Source: Cacajao melanocephalus (Eukaryota > Chordata > Mammalia > Primates > Pitheciidae). Taken from it: a stretch of 64,000 nucleotides of DNA. The stretch covers positions 1-64,000 of the forward strand of contig CAUYLG010021515.1 in the NCBI GenBank assembly GCA_963573385.1, written 5' to 3'. This document shows positions 36,261 through 49,760 of this stretch, one piece after another (position 1 is the first letter of the stretch; each line of letters starts with the position of its first letter). The notes beneath the pieces were generated by a model. It did no database searches and was not told where the DNA came from. It saw nothing but the letters and a program-made list of their open reading frames with translations. A program made the position numbers and the translations under genes.

Positions 36261-36364
36261 GAAAATATGGAAAACTTCACAGATTTGCCTGTCATCCTTG
36301 TGCGGGGACTGTGTTAATCTTCTCTGCATTGTTCCAATTTTAGTATATGTGCTGAAGCGAGCAT
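36261..36364 (-). ncRNA. U6 spliceosomal snRNA pseudogene (full length)
   Basis: Reverse complement of U6 over its entire length: 'gaaaatatggaaaacttcac' (3' end) to 'gtgctgaagcgagcat' (5' end), with 'tccaattttagtatatg' intact. U6 pairs with the 5' splice site and U4/U2 in the spliceosome. This copy has a 3-base deletion in the 5' stem and some ten or more substitutions, and it lacks the external U6 promoter elements (no TATA or PSE at the proper distance upstream), so it should be silent. Its first base touches the target duplication directly. Confidence 0.93.
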
Positions 36365-36378
36365 GCTAGTGTAGTATA

Positions 36379-37685
36379 GCGCAGTGTTAGAGAAGATGAT
36401 TCCGTGTCTCCAGATTTCAGTTGACTCTGAAGAATGCACAAACCCCCAAGGCCAAGGTAATGTGCCGTAAGCTTTCTGTATATTTGGGAATCACCATCTT
36501 GGCGGCTCTGGATAGGTATGAGAGGTATGTGGAGTGAGGTATTTGGCTGACTCATCTATGCTACCTCACTACACAGCACTCAACTGAGCTAAACTAGAAT
36601 CTGCGTGTCACAACTTGGGTGGCTTAATTGCCAAGGAGTGTGAATGGAGTGGAATGCAATAATGGAGGATGTCCTGAAAAATGGTCACATTTGATGGTAT
36701 GCAAGATATGTGCATTTTGCATGATTATTTTCAGCAGAACACTTGCTACTTTAGACATTTGTCTTTAGCCTTCTAAAAGCAAGTAATGTTGTTTGCTTGA
36801 TTATTATTTCTCAGATTATTATTCAGGTCCAGTGAAGAATATTAAGAAAATCCCAATAATTACATTATTCTGGGCTTTTAGTTAATAGACCCATAAGATT
36901 TCTCTTAGTTCAGCAACTACTCACAAACAGAATGAACTATATTCTTACAGTACTTAGCATTTGAGGTAAGTGTGGGTATTTTTCATTCATACTTGGGAGG
37001 TTTTATAACACCTTTGAGTAACGGTACCTAGCATGCCCTAAGGGAATGTTGACAATAACAGCTCTGATGTTTGGGAAAAAAAGTTTGAGCTCATCAAAGC
37101 AGAAGCAAATAAAAGAACAAGGGAACAATAATTCTTGCATAAGTGTTCTGTTAACTTGTCTATGTTGGCTCTGATGGCAAAAGCAAGCCACTGCTCTTGG
37201 CCGAGAGCTGGCTGCCAGCTTGCATCTGCTGCTGCTGCTAAGTGTCAGTTATGCAGAGCCCGTGACCCCTTTCCATTTTCAGAATAAGAATAGAATTAAT
37301 TGTAGCATCAGGATGCAATGCATTCCAAAATATATTTCCTCTGAAGCAGTAATCTCTTCCACATCCTGCAAAGCAACTGAGAAGGACATTTTTTGTGTGT
37401 GTCACTAAGAATATTTTTGACATTGGATTTGAAACTCTAAACCTCAAATGAGCTGGGAAAAATAATTCAAAGAATCCAATTTGTATATACTTCAAATATT
37501 TTAATAATGAATCCATGAGACCATCTACATTCTTCTGCTATGGTGAAATTGTGCTGTGGTAACTTGTACTTAAAATAAGAAAATCTGTTTTAAAGTGCAT
37601 TTCTTCGTAATGGTAGTTGCCATAATAGTGTTAGATCTACATCCACATCTGACCTTAGCCCACATCAAAAACTTGGTAAAATTTG
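36379..37685. other. No recognised feature; unique block
   Basis: One of the longest repeat-free stretches in the Alu-rich part. 37190-37260 has a 'ctgctgctgct' patch. No exon-like structure. Confidence 0.4.
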
Positions 37686-38063
37686 CTTCTTTCTTTCTCT
37701 TTTTTCCTCCCTCCCTCCCTCCCTCCCTCCCTTCCTTCCTTTTTTCCTTTCCTTCCCTCCCTCCCTCCCTCCCTCCCTCCCTCCCTTCCTTCCTTCCTTC
37801 TTTCCTTCCTTTCTTCCTTTCCTTCTCTCCCTCCCTCCCTTCCTTTTTTCTTTCCTTCCCTCATTCCCTCCCTCCTTTCCTTCATTCCTTCCTCCCTTCC
37901 TCCTTTCCTTCCTTTCTTTTTTCCTTCCCCTCCCTTCCTCCCTCCTTTCCTTCCTCCCTCCCTTCCTCCCTCTCTCTCTTTCTTTCTTTCCCTTTCTTTC
38001 CTTCCTTCCTTTTCCTTCTCCCTACCCTCCCCTCCCTTCCCCTCCTTTCTTTCTCTTTTTTCT
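37686..38063 (+). repeat. Pyrimidine tract: (CCTT)n/(CCCT)n/(CTTT)n
   Basis: 378 bases with only three purines (A at 37863, 37884 and 38024). The first 177 bases are unbroken C/T. It ends at the T-rich tail of the following reverse Alu and probably grew from that tail. The long open frames across it are artefacts. Confidence 0.97.
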
Positions 38064-38340
38064 GATGTAGTATTGTTCTGTCACCCACGCTGCAATGTAG
38101 TGACATTGCGATGATGGCTCACTGCAGCCTCAACCCCCTGGGCTCAAGCAATCCTCCTGCCTCAGCCTCCTAAGTAGTTGAGACTACAGTTGCATGCCAC
38201 CATGCTTGGCTAATTTGTTTTTTGTAGAGATGGTGTCTCACTATGTTGTCCAGACTGGTCTTGAATTCCTGGATTTATGCAATCCTTACAACTTGGACTC
38301 CCAAAGTTCTGGGATTACAGGTGTGAACCACAGCCCCTGG
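38060..38340 (-). mobile_element. Alu (AluJ-like)
   Basis: 'cactgcagcctcaaccccct', 'ccagactggtcttgaattcc', 'aaccacagcccctgg'. Confidence 0.92.
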
Positions 38341-38847
38341 GACATCTCTTTTCTTGATTGTATTTGTTTTTTAAGTTTCTCTCCTGCTCAAAAGCCCTTA
38401 CCTTCATCCCAGTCAAATTCCAGTGCTGGACAAAGTTCTCCCTTGACCACCTTAAAAAATCTGATCTCAAGATACCCATACCCCCTTGATTATGGCAGCA
38501 TTATGCATAGTAGCGAAGATATGGAATCAACCTAAGTGTCCATCACCAGGTGAATGGATATAAAATGTGAGATATATATATATATATATGAAATGGAATA
38601 CTATTTAGCCATGAAAAAGAAAAAAAATCCCATAATTCATGGCAACATGGATAAGCCTGGAGGATGTTATAAGAGAAATAAACCAGACACGGAAAGACAA
38701 ACACCTCATGTTTTTACTTATATGTGGAAGCTTAAAAAGTCGATCTCATAGAAGTAGATGGTAGAATAGTCATTGCTAGAGGCTAGGAAGGGGAGTGGGG
38801 AAAAGGAGGAGAGGGACAGTGCTGGGTTAGCAGTGACAAAATCATTA

Positions 38848-38980
38848 GGCTGAATGCAGCAGTGCATGCCTGTAATCCCTGAGCTTTGGGAGGCTGAAGC
38901 AGAAGGATCCCTTGAGCCTAGGAGTTTGAGATCAGCTTGGGCAAGATGGCAAAACCCTGTTTCTATTTAAAAAAAAAAGA
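38848..38980 (+). mobile_element. Alu monomer (FLAM-like)
   Basis: Left-arm unit 'ggctgaatgcagcagtgcat' to 'ctgtttctatttaaaaaa', inserted into the L1. Confidence 0.88.
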
Positions 38981-39102
38981 TAAGTAAATTAAAAAAACCC
39001 AAAACAACTGTTAAACAGGAGGAATGAGTTGTAGTGTTCTATCAGCACTGTAGGATGACTATGGTTAACATTGACTTACTGTATATTTTAAAATAGCTAG
39101 AA

Positions 39103-39410
39103 CGGGCTGTGTGCAGTGGCTCACACCTGTAATCTCACCACTTTGGGAGGCAAAGGTGGGTGGATCACTTGAGGTCAGGAGTTCAAGACCAGCCTGGCCA
39201 ACATGGTAAAACCCGGTCTCTAGTAGAAATAGAAATAATTAGCCAAGTGTGGTGGTAGTGGATGCTTGTAATCCCAGCTACTCAGGAGGCTGATGCAGGA
39301 GAATTGCCTGAAACCAGGAGGGAGAGGTTGCAGTGAGCCAAGATCACACCACTGTACTCCAGCCTGGGCGACAAAGACTCCATCTCAAAAAATAAAATAA
39401 ATAAATAAAA
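39103..39410 (+). mobile_element. Alu (AluS-like)
   Basis: Full dimer with (AAAT)n tail, inside the L1. Near-perfect target duplication TAGCTAGAA / CAGCTAGAA at 39094-39102 and 39411-39419. Confidence 0.94.
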
Positions 39411-39585
39411 CAGCTAGAAGAGAGGATTTTGAATATTTCCAACACAGAGAAATAATAAATGTTTGAAGTGATGAATATACTAATTACCCTGAATTGATCA
39501 TTACAAATTCAATACATATATTAAAATATCACTGTATACCCCACAACAATTATGTGGCCATTAAAAAAATAAATAAAAAGGAAAA

Positions 39586-39984
39586 ATAGCAATAATTACA
39601 TGGGCAAATAGAGCTTGGTAGGGCTGTAAAAAAAATATGATCTTCAAAGGAATGTAAAACTAATACACACAAAGGCGTTGTTAACCAATAATAATGAGTG
39701 GAAATAGGAAACCTCTAATTTTGATGCCCAGAACTAACTTTGGGCAATAGCAAAGTTTTCGTAGTTTCTGCAGGACTTAGAGCCGCAAGACCTGAGTCTG
39801 AGTCCTGGCTTGTTGCTCTCTCAGCACGCCATCTTTCTCAGCTTCAATTGATATCTATTGCTTGGGAGCTGCCATGATTCTACGAGATGGCATGCATTGA
39901 AGTGTTTTCTAAAACATGAAGCACTCTCACTCCACAGTGTTTTTAAAAATTGCTTTAAAATCATGCAAGGAACTCCAGCCCAGT
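39586..39984. other. No recognised feature
   Basis: AT-rich unique sequence. Confidence 0.4.
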
Positions 39985-40145
39985 CAGAGGCCCAGGGTTT
40001 ACTCTTTGCTACTCCCTGACCTTGGATACCTCAGAAAAATCTTCTAACCGTGCCAGGTCTGTTTCTTTGTCATAAAAACCTGCAGGTTAAACCAGAATAT
40101 CTCTAAGGTTCCTTTCAATGTGAGGCATTTTATAGTCCCATGAAT
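39985..40145 (+). mobile_element. MIR3 SINE
   Basis: 'cccagtcagaggcccagggt', 'ctccctgaccttggatacct', 'tctctaaggttcctttcaat': MIR3 landmarks in order. Confidence 0.6.
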
Positions 40146-40564
40146 TAAAATTGTTTGCAAAGAACACACTATGACATCTAGTTCCAGGAACACAGAAGGT
40201 GGCATGTGTTTGAACTAGGAGGTCAGTAGGGGGACAAAGGAGATGGTCATAATGAGGAATTGGGGTTATCCTCCCAGAGGAGGCTGATGTGAGCTAAGGA
40301 ACAAGAGGTCTGTGTGGCAGGATCTCTAGTAAGAGGGTCTGGATGGGTTCATGGCCTTGGGGTAAAGGTTGCAGGAACGCGGGAGCTGAATGAACAAGGA
40401 TTATTAGACATTTGCAGGGGTGCAATGCTATCCTGTGGGTAGCATATAATGCCACAGGGATTTTGGAGGTCAGCAATGCACGGGTGAAATGACAGGAGGA
40501 GGGAGTGAATGACAATGAAGTGAAGACAAAGACCATCTTCTTACCTTCTCTCTTTTCAATCCAC
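40146..40564. other. No recognised feature
   Basis: Unique sequence, moderately G-rich. Confidence 0.4.
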
Positions 40565-41025
40565 TGGGCAGTGAGAGTGATCAAGTTAACGTGTAAACCT
40601 GATGACTTCTCTCCCCTGCTTAAAATCCTTTCATGGCTTTCCTTGTATTGAGATTAAAATGCAAATTCCCTATTATTGGCTTTCAGGTCCCCAAGGGATT
40701 TGGCACGTGCTTGTCTCTCCAGTCACCTCCAACCCTCTGTTTCCATTCCATCTCTCTGAATTCCAGCCACATTGGGCAGCTTGAGGTCACCAAGGTATAC
40801 CTGCATGAGGTCTGTTTCTCCACGGTTCTTCATAGGATTCCCTGTCATTCTTGGGGAGTGTAGCTGAACCAGTTATTCAGACAGGCTTTCTCTGACCGTG
40901 CTGCACATAGTACTCTCTTCCCCTCTGTTTCCTAAACAGCCACCACCCACAGTCTGTAATTATTGTACTCTCACACAGTGTCTCACCAAATAATTCATTG
41001 TCTAATGACTGAAAGAATGAGGAGT
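40565..41025 (+). mobile_element. L2 LINE, 3' coding end
   Basis: Well-kept forward L2: 'gcagtgagagtgatcaagtt', 'cctgcttaaaatcctttcat', 'aatgcaaattccctattatt', 'gaattccagccacattgg', 'caggctttctctgaccgtg'. These correspond to the last part of the L2 ORF and 3' UTR. Confidence 0.8.
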
Positions 41026-41823
<798 letters not shown>

Positions 41824-41836
41824 GTTCATAATTTTA

Positions 41837-42782
41837 AAGAGCAGTTGAGAGCAATATTTTCAAAATTTAACAAAACCAAGTTGCTCTTTCATTTAAAAGA
41901 CCTTTAATTAGTCAAGTCTGTGCATCCTTCCCAGGGAGCTTTCCCTGCCGTTGACATTGGTGGTATTCTCTGCTTATGAGTTAGGCTGACCCTGCTTTTT
42001 TCAGGCATCATCCAGCATTTATCTTTGGTATAAAAAGTAACTGTTATTCTTGTCTTTCACTGCCAGCATTGCAGACTGGGCATTTAAATGCTTTGGATTG
42101 TGTGTTTGGAGAAGCTAACAGCTGCGTGTTCTATTTTCAATACTCTTTAAGATCCGCCCAGGATGTGACCATGGGAATGCTTATCATTTTTTTGGAGGGG
42201 AGGATTGATGTGAAATTGGCGAGTAATATACAGAGGTGAAAGTTAGGTGAGAAATTTTTCAACAGACTGTAGCCTTGCCATCTGATATCTAGAAAAATCT
42301 GCATTCTTTTGAGCAGCTCTCAGAATGCTCATCTGCCTGAACTTGGGGGCAGCAACAGATAGGGAGTACTTTGGAGACTTAGTAAATAACATCAGTACGT
42401 TTCCAAAACAAACAAGCAAGCAAACAGATCCCACTCTCTCCTGCCTCATGTGTATATTGGAGAACAGCACTGTTGCATAGTCTGTAAAGTACTAACCAAC
42501 CAACCAACCAAACAAAAACAAATGAAAATCTCAATTTTTTTCTTTAAAAAGAAAAAAAAAAACATTTGGATCAATTAGGGAGCAATGGGCAAAGCCTTCC
42601 CTTCATTGAAGCATTGAAATACACAGCTCAATTGTTTCTAGTTGTTTATGTACACCTCAAGTTCAGTCAAGAAATGATTCATGGACACGTTTGTTTGGAT
42701 TAGGCTGAGAAATCCTTGCTGTACTTAATAGGGCCAATTTCATGGATTTTTCTCAAAATAATTTGCAGACCAAAGTCTAACA
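41837..42782. other. No recognised feature apart from (CCAA)n patch
   Basis: 42496-42512 is a short (CCAA)n run followed by A-rich sequence. Otherwise unique. Confidence 0.4.
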
Positions 42783-42802
42783 GAATATAAAATATAACAC
42801 CT

Positions 42803-43017
42803 TTCTTTTTTTTTTTTCTTTATTGAGGCAGAGAGTCTCTATGTTGGAGTGCAGTGGTGCCATCTTGGTTCACTCCAAGCTAATTTTTGTATTTTTAGTA
42901 GAGACTGGGTTTCACTATGTTGGCCAGGCTGGTTTCGAACTCCTGATCTCATGTGATCCATTCACCTCAGCTTCCCAAAGTGCTGGGATTACAGGTGTGA
43001 GCCACTGCTCCTAGCTG
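42803..43017 (-). mobile_element. Alu with internal deletion
   Basis: Reverse Alu lacking about 80 bases where 'ggttcactccaagctaattt' joins (42869). Perfect target duplication GAATATAAAAT at 42783-42793 and 43018-43028. Confidence 0.95.
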
Positions 43018-43028
43018 GAATATAAAAT

Positions 43029-43686
43029 CTATATTTCTGCTGTTTTCATTTAACAATATTCAATTATTTTATATTCTAAAATTTTTTGTTTGGAAAGAGT
43101 GTTTAAATTAGAATTCTCTTCCTTGGCTACAATTACTTGAAAGCCCATCACTGCTAGACTTTGACCCTTGTTTGTCTGTTTTATTGTAAGGTTGGCATGG
43201 AGGGGCAGGCAGCATGGTGGTATTTGCTTAATTACTTGATATGAGAAGGCATTTTAGGCTTGGAAGGACTAGCAGATGCTATCAGTGCCCTGCCCACTTC
43301 CTTTAAGACCTTATCATTTTATTGTGCTTTAGAGTTTTTCAACTGGTCGTATCTGGAAATGCTGGGGAGTTCACAACCACCCCTAAAAGTCCTCAATCAG
43401 GGGCTGATGGGAGTTGGGGTATAATTACTCCAGATCACCCACTGTTGGATGGAATGATTACAAGGGCTGTGTTTGCCTGCAGTGTTTCCTGCTGAAGTTA
43501 AATTCTAGCTTTGGCTTAACAACACATCCTAAATTAGCAGTCTTCCCTTTTCCGCTCCCCTACCAGCCATCCCTATACCTCCCTAATGAACTATTTGCAA
43601 TCCTATCTTTGTCTCAAGTCAAACCATATTAGGATTTGGAGTGGCGGGGGGTGGATATCTAAATCCAACACAAACTTCTTACTTTT
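43029..43686. other. No recognised feature
   Basis: Unique sequence. Confidence 0.4.
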
Positions 43687-43701
43687 AGGCAACATTTTAT
43701 T

Positions 43702-43902
43702 TATTTATTTTTATTTCAATAGTTTTTGGAGAACAGGTGGTATTTGGTTACATGGGTTTTTTAGTGGCAGTTTCTGAGATTTTGGTGCACCCATCATCTG
43801 AGCAGTGTACACTGTACCCAGTGTGTAGTCTTTTATCTCTGAATCCTCTCTGTCTCTTCCGCTCCAACCCTGAGTCCCCAACATTTATTATATCATTTTT
43901 AT
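43702..43902 (-). mobile_element. L1 LINE 3' end, strongly 5'-truncated
   Basis: Reverse L1 3' terminus of about 200 bases: 'agtttttggagaacaggtgg', 'attttggtgcacccatcat', 'ctgagtccccaacatttatt'. Target duplication TTAGGCAACATTTTA (43686-43700) and TTAGGTGACATTTTA (43903-43917). Confidence 0.88.
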
Positions 43903-43909
43903 TAGGTGA

Positions 43910-44223
<314 letters not shown>

Positions 44224-44460
44224 TAGGTAACATTTTAATCTATTATCCTAGGTAGATACATCCTTGGAGTAATCTACTTAACAGGTACTTCATATATTTT
44301 CACTCTCTGCTAGTACATGTTGCTAATTGTCTACTAAATAATGTCTTTCTTTTTGGAGGGAAAACTTTTGTACATTGAAACATAACTGAGACAATTAAAA
44401 TACAATGAAAGCATTAAAAAAATAAGTACTTATGTTAAACACAATGGTATTTGAAGAGTT

Positions 44461-44747
44461 TACCTGTACAGTGGTTCACACCTGTAATCCCAGCTCTGTG
44501 GGAGGCTGAGGCAGTCGGATTGCTTGAGGCCAAAAGTCTGAGACTAGCCTGGGCAACATGGTGAAACCCTATTCTACCAAAAATACAAAAATTACCTGGG
44601 CATGGTAACTGTAGTCCCAGCTGCTTAGGAGGCTGAAGTGGAAAGATCGCTGAGCACAGGAGTTCGAGGCTGCAGTGAGCTGTGATCATGCCACTGCACT
44701 CCAGCCTGGGTGACAGAGTGAGACCCTGTCTAAAAAAAAAAAAAAAG
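44461..44747 (+). mobile_element. Alu (AluJ-like)
   Basis: 'cttgaggccaaaagtctgag', 'gaggctgcagtgagctgtga'; flanks 'agagttta' and 'agagttca' as probable target duplication. Confidence 0.93.
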
Positions 44748-45867
44748 AGTTCATAGTCTCAACAATGACACTGGAGCAGGATATGATCCAAATGCTAACT
44801 TTAGTACAAAACTTATAATTAGACTTTTATTGTTATATTTCATTGCATAGTCTGTATTATAGGATAGCCAGAGACAAAGAATTTGTAATTTTAATGATGC
44901 TAAGGTTTGAGGTCAAATACCATTTAATTCACATTAATGCAAGAGCTATACATTATGGTTTGCCCCTTGAGTGTCTAGGACACCATTTAAAGCAAAATAA
45001 AAGATATTCCAGAACTGGAGATTACACACACACAAAAGACACATGTAGTTTGAAAGACACGGGGTAATTGTGACTCTCTTAGGTATGAGGATCGTTAATT
45101 GTTTGGGTTTACAGCTGTCAACCTAAAGTAACCAAAAGGGTCAGAGTTTGAAGAGAGTTTATTCAAGTGCAAACTTTGAGATGACCACTCAACCACCCAG
45201 GAGGTATATATTCCAAAGAATGAAAGTCAGTGTTCCAAAGTGTAGAAGCTTGAGATCCTTTATACAGACAGAGTTTAGGGAAGCTTAAAAGAATTTTGTG
45301 ATCTTTCTATATAAGGCGTAATGCATAGTTACAATAATCTGATGAGTTGAGGTTGTCTTTTTCTTTCAAGAAAGGTAACTTTAACGTTCCATGCTGAAGA
45401 TTTTGCATCATCTGGGTTGAATTAGGTAAAGGATAATAAAAGAGGCAGTTAATCTGTACAAAGATGAGTGATTGGAAGAAGAGAAAGTCTTGTCTCTGGT
45501 CTATCCTGGTGATTTACAGAACAAGAACAATGAGGAAAAGAGTTTTAATTGAAGAAGCAGAAGTTACAGCTACATGCTGTGTGACTCAGATCACAGTCAC
45601 ATCTCTCTTAAGGTTTCTCTGGGTTCTGGCAGAATTTTATTTATTTTCACATAGCTGTAGTCTGCCCTCCAGAATATGCACAGCCTTGGCCACATGGGTG
45701 ATGGGGACAGAGGGCATGGCGGGCCAGAATTCGTGGTTCTTAACTGGAAGTGCATTCCACCTTTGGCGGGCCAGTGGTGTGTCCTGTTGATGTAGGGAAG
45801 ACGCAGTAGAAGATGGTGAGTGGGGAGTATGGGCTAAGAAAGGGCACACATTCCTGTTCTGCACTAT
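44748..45867. other. Mostly unique; possible old LTR-type repeat at 45105-45420
   Basis: 45105-45420 ('gtcaacctaaagtaaccaaa', 'gagagtttattcaagtgcaa', 'gatcctttatacagacagag') has the feel of a degraded LTR read in reverse, but I cannot name it. 44748-45104 and 45421-45867 show nothing recognised. Confidence 0.3.
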
Positions 45868-45972
45868 CATCAGGTGGACTTTTCTGTGAAATGAAGATGA
45901 AAATAACCACCTTTCAGAGTAGTTGTAGAGAGTAAATTGATTCAAGCACAGTGCTTCATAAATAGTAATCTC
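45868..45972 (+). mobile_element. MIR SINE, 3' half
   Basis: 'tgtgaaatgaagatgaaaat', 'agtagttgtagagagtaaat', 'cacagtgcttcataaatagt'. Confidence 0.7.
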
Positions 45973-45989
45973 TTAAGAAATGGTACCTC

Positions 45990-46278
45990 TTTTTTTTTTT
46001 TTTTTTTTTTGAGGCAGGGTCTTGCTCTGTTGCCAGGCTGTAGTAATCTTGGCTCACTGCAACCTCACTGCTGACCGGATTCAAGTGATCTCCTGCCTCA
46101 GCCTCCTGAGTAACTGGGACTACAGGCACGTGCCACCACACCTGGCCGTTTTTTGTATTTTAGTAGAGTTGGGGTTTCACCATCTTGGTCAGGATGGTCT
46201 TGATCTCCTGACCTTGTGATCTGCCCACCTCAGCCTACTGAAATGCTGGGATTACAGGTGTGAGCCACCTCGCCTGGC
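45990..46278 (-). mobile_element. Alu, first of a head-to-tail pair
   Basis: Reverse dimer with about 22 T. Short by a few bases in the left arm. Confidence 0.94.
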
Positions 46279-46580
46279 TTTTTTGTTTTTGTTTTTTTTG
46301 AGACAGAGTTTTACTCTGTCACCAGGCTGAAGTGCAGTGGCGTGATCTTGGTTGCCTGCAACCACCGCTTCATGGGTTCAAGTGATTTTTCTGCCTCAGC
46401 CTCCCGAGTAGCTGGGACTATAGTCGCACACCACCACACCTGGTTAATTTTTATATTTTTAGTAGAGACAGAGTTTCAACATGTTGGCCAGGCTGGTCTC
46501 GAACTCCCGACCTCAAGTGATCTGCTCGCCTCAGTCTCCCAGAATGCTGGGATTACAGGTGTGAGCCACCACTCCCATCT
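46279..46580 (-). mobile_element. Alu (AluS-like), second of the pair
   Basis: Reverse dimer starting immediately after the first. One target duplication encloses both: TGGTACCTCTT at 45981-45991 and TGGTATCTCTT at 46581-46591. Confidence 0.94.
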
Positions 46581-46591
46581 TGGTATCTCTT

Positions 46592-46982
46592 ATTAGGGTA
46601 ATTTATTTTCCAAACTAGTACACTTAGAAAATGGAAAAGGGTAGTAAAATAATACATACAATATAATTTACATATATTTGAATATAATTCCTAAATTATT
46701 TACATTTTGGCTGATAAATTAGTTTTATTATATGCATAGGCCTATAAAGTAGTTCTATTTAAAAACTTTTGAAAATGAATTTCTTTCTAAAAAGTAACAA
46801 ATATCTATGTACATTAAAACAAAAAAACTTTAGTATTATCAGAATAATGAATATAACACAGGTGTATGATTATTTTTGTTGCATAGTACATGCTTAATCA
46901 GTTTCTTAGGCTCATCTGTCTCAAATATCATGTCATTTTTCTGATGCTGGTGTTTTTTGGAATAATGCATTTTTTCTTTTCC
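46592..46982. other. No recognised feature
   Basis: AT-rich unique sequence. Confidence 0.4.
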
Positions 46983-47273
46983 TTTTTTTATTTTTTTTGA
47001 AGACTGAGTCTTGCTGTGTTACTCTGGCTGGAAATATAATGGTGCAGTGTCAGTTCACTGCAACTCAGGTTCAAAGGATTCTCATGCCTCAGCCTCCCGA
47101 GTAGCTGGGATTACAGACACATGCCACCACACCCAGCTAATTTTTGCATTTTGAGTATTGACAGGGTTTTGCCATGTTGGTCAGGTTGGTCTCGAACTCC
47201 TGGCCCTAAGAAATTCATTCACTTTGGCCTCTGAAAGTGCTGGGATTACAGATGTGAGCTACCGCACCCAGCC
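46983..47273 (-). mobile_element. Alu (old AluS/J)
   Basis: Diverged reverse dimer; flanks 'aataatgcattttt' and 'aatactgcattttt' are the probable target duplication. Confidence 0.92.
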
Positions 47274-47517
47274 AATACTGCATTTTTTTTTTCTAAAATA
47301 GACTTATTTTTAACTTCTCATAATGTCTAGATCTTTTTTAAAGGTATACTGCATGTGAATAAAATTGAGGTTGACTCTTCTTTATAAACCATAATATTTT
47401 TACTTGAGAAATATAATCTCTCTAGAAAAGCTAAGTTATCTGGTAAAAATGGAGTGAATTCTGCTGAATGGGAAGTATTCTTAATTGTAATATTTTTTGT
47501 GTTAAAATGTATAAATA

Positions 47518-48941
<1,424 letters not shown>

Positions 48942-49414
48942 AAGATACTGTTTTTACCATGACATCATGTTCCACCAAAATATTTATGTAGATCATCACT
49001 GCAAAACAAATACTTTTACCTTAAATATCAAAATTTAAACTAAATTTACAGCAAGATTCACAATTATGTCAGATATGTTTCATCTTAAACAGACTACAAT
49101 TCCAAAAGCTGTATATTGATTCCATGAATTAGATAAAAAAATTAAACCATTGTTGGAATTAATTGATTTTTCTAGGTGAAGCCTTGATAATACTGATATA
49201 AAATTAGCAACAGTGAAACTTATATAAAATTCTTCCATCAATCTTAACACATTATAGCTTTTGCTTCACTTTTGGTACATGAACACAAAAACATGAAATA
49301 AAAATTGGCAAAGTCAATGTAGGAGAATAATTACTGGATCTAAATGTCATGTGTGCACCTTCCACAGCTGCATTTAATAACTTGTAAACTCTAAGTACAG
49401 AGTTCCCCAAATAG
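48942..49414. other. No recognised feature
   Basis: AT-rich unique sequence. Confidence 0.4.
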
Positions 49415-49426
49415 CTACTAATTTTT

Positions 49427-49727
49427 TTTTTCTTCTTAAAATAGAAACAGAGTCTTGCTTTGTTGCCCAGGCTGGAGTTTAATGGCACAATCATAGCTTA
49501 TTGCAGCCTCGAACTCCTGGGCTCAAGGATCCTCCCACATCAGCCTCCCAAGTAGCTAGGACTACAGATGTGTCCCACCACAATTGACTAGCCTTTTTTT
49601 TGTTTCTGAAGAGAGAAGGTCTTGCTATGTTGCCCAGGCTGGTCCTGAGCTCCTGGCCTCAAGTGATCCTCCCACCTCAGACTCCTAAAATTCTGGGATT
49701 GCAGGTGTGAACCACTGCACCTGGCCA
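49427..49727 (-). mobile_element. Alu (AluJ-like)
   Basis: 'ttattgcagcctcgaactcc'; target duplication CTACTAATTTTT at 49415-49426 and 49728-49739. Confidence 0.94.
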
Positions 49728-49760
49728 CTACTAATTTTTGATGCAGATTATAATACTTCA

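Larger units (their letters stand above)
36004..36364 (-). mobile_element. U6-L1 chimeric retrocopy (whole insertion)
   Basis: One insertion made of a full-length U6 snRNA copy (36261-36364) fused at its 3' end to an L1 3' terminus (about 36015-36260), both on the minus strand in the order U6 then L1 then degraded A-rich tail. It is bracketed by a target duplication: GCTAGTGTGTATA at 35991-36003 and GCTAGTGTAGTATA at 36365-36378. This is the structure of known L1-mediated template-switch products. Confidence 0.9.
38485..39585 (+). mobile_element. L1 LINE 3' end (older L1M type), split by two Alus
   Basis: Pieces 38485-38847, 38981-39102 and 39411-39585 join into one L1 3' terminus: 'tggaatcaacctaagtgtcc', 'ggaatactatttagccatga', 'gggacagtgctgggttagc', 'gactatggttaacattgac', 'taccccacaacaattatgtg', ending in an A-rich tail. 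A (TA)n patch lies at 38573-38588. Confidence 0.88.

Noticed and set aside
36261..36364. Functional U6 gene
   Set aside because: It has a 3-base deletion in the 5' stem and many substitutions, a retroposed structure with target duplication, and no upstream U6 promoter elements.
37595..38114. Frames of 156 and 143 codons made of Ser, Pro, Leu and Phe
   Set aside because: They are translations of the CCTT/CCCT simple repeat; both phases and the opposite strand are open for the same reason.
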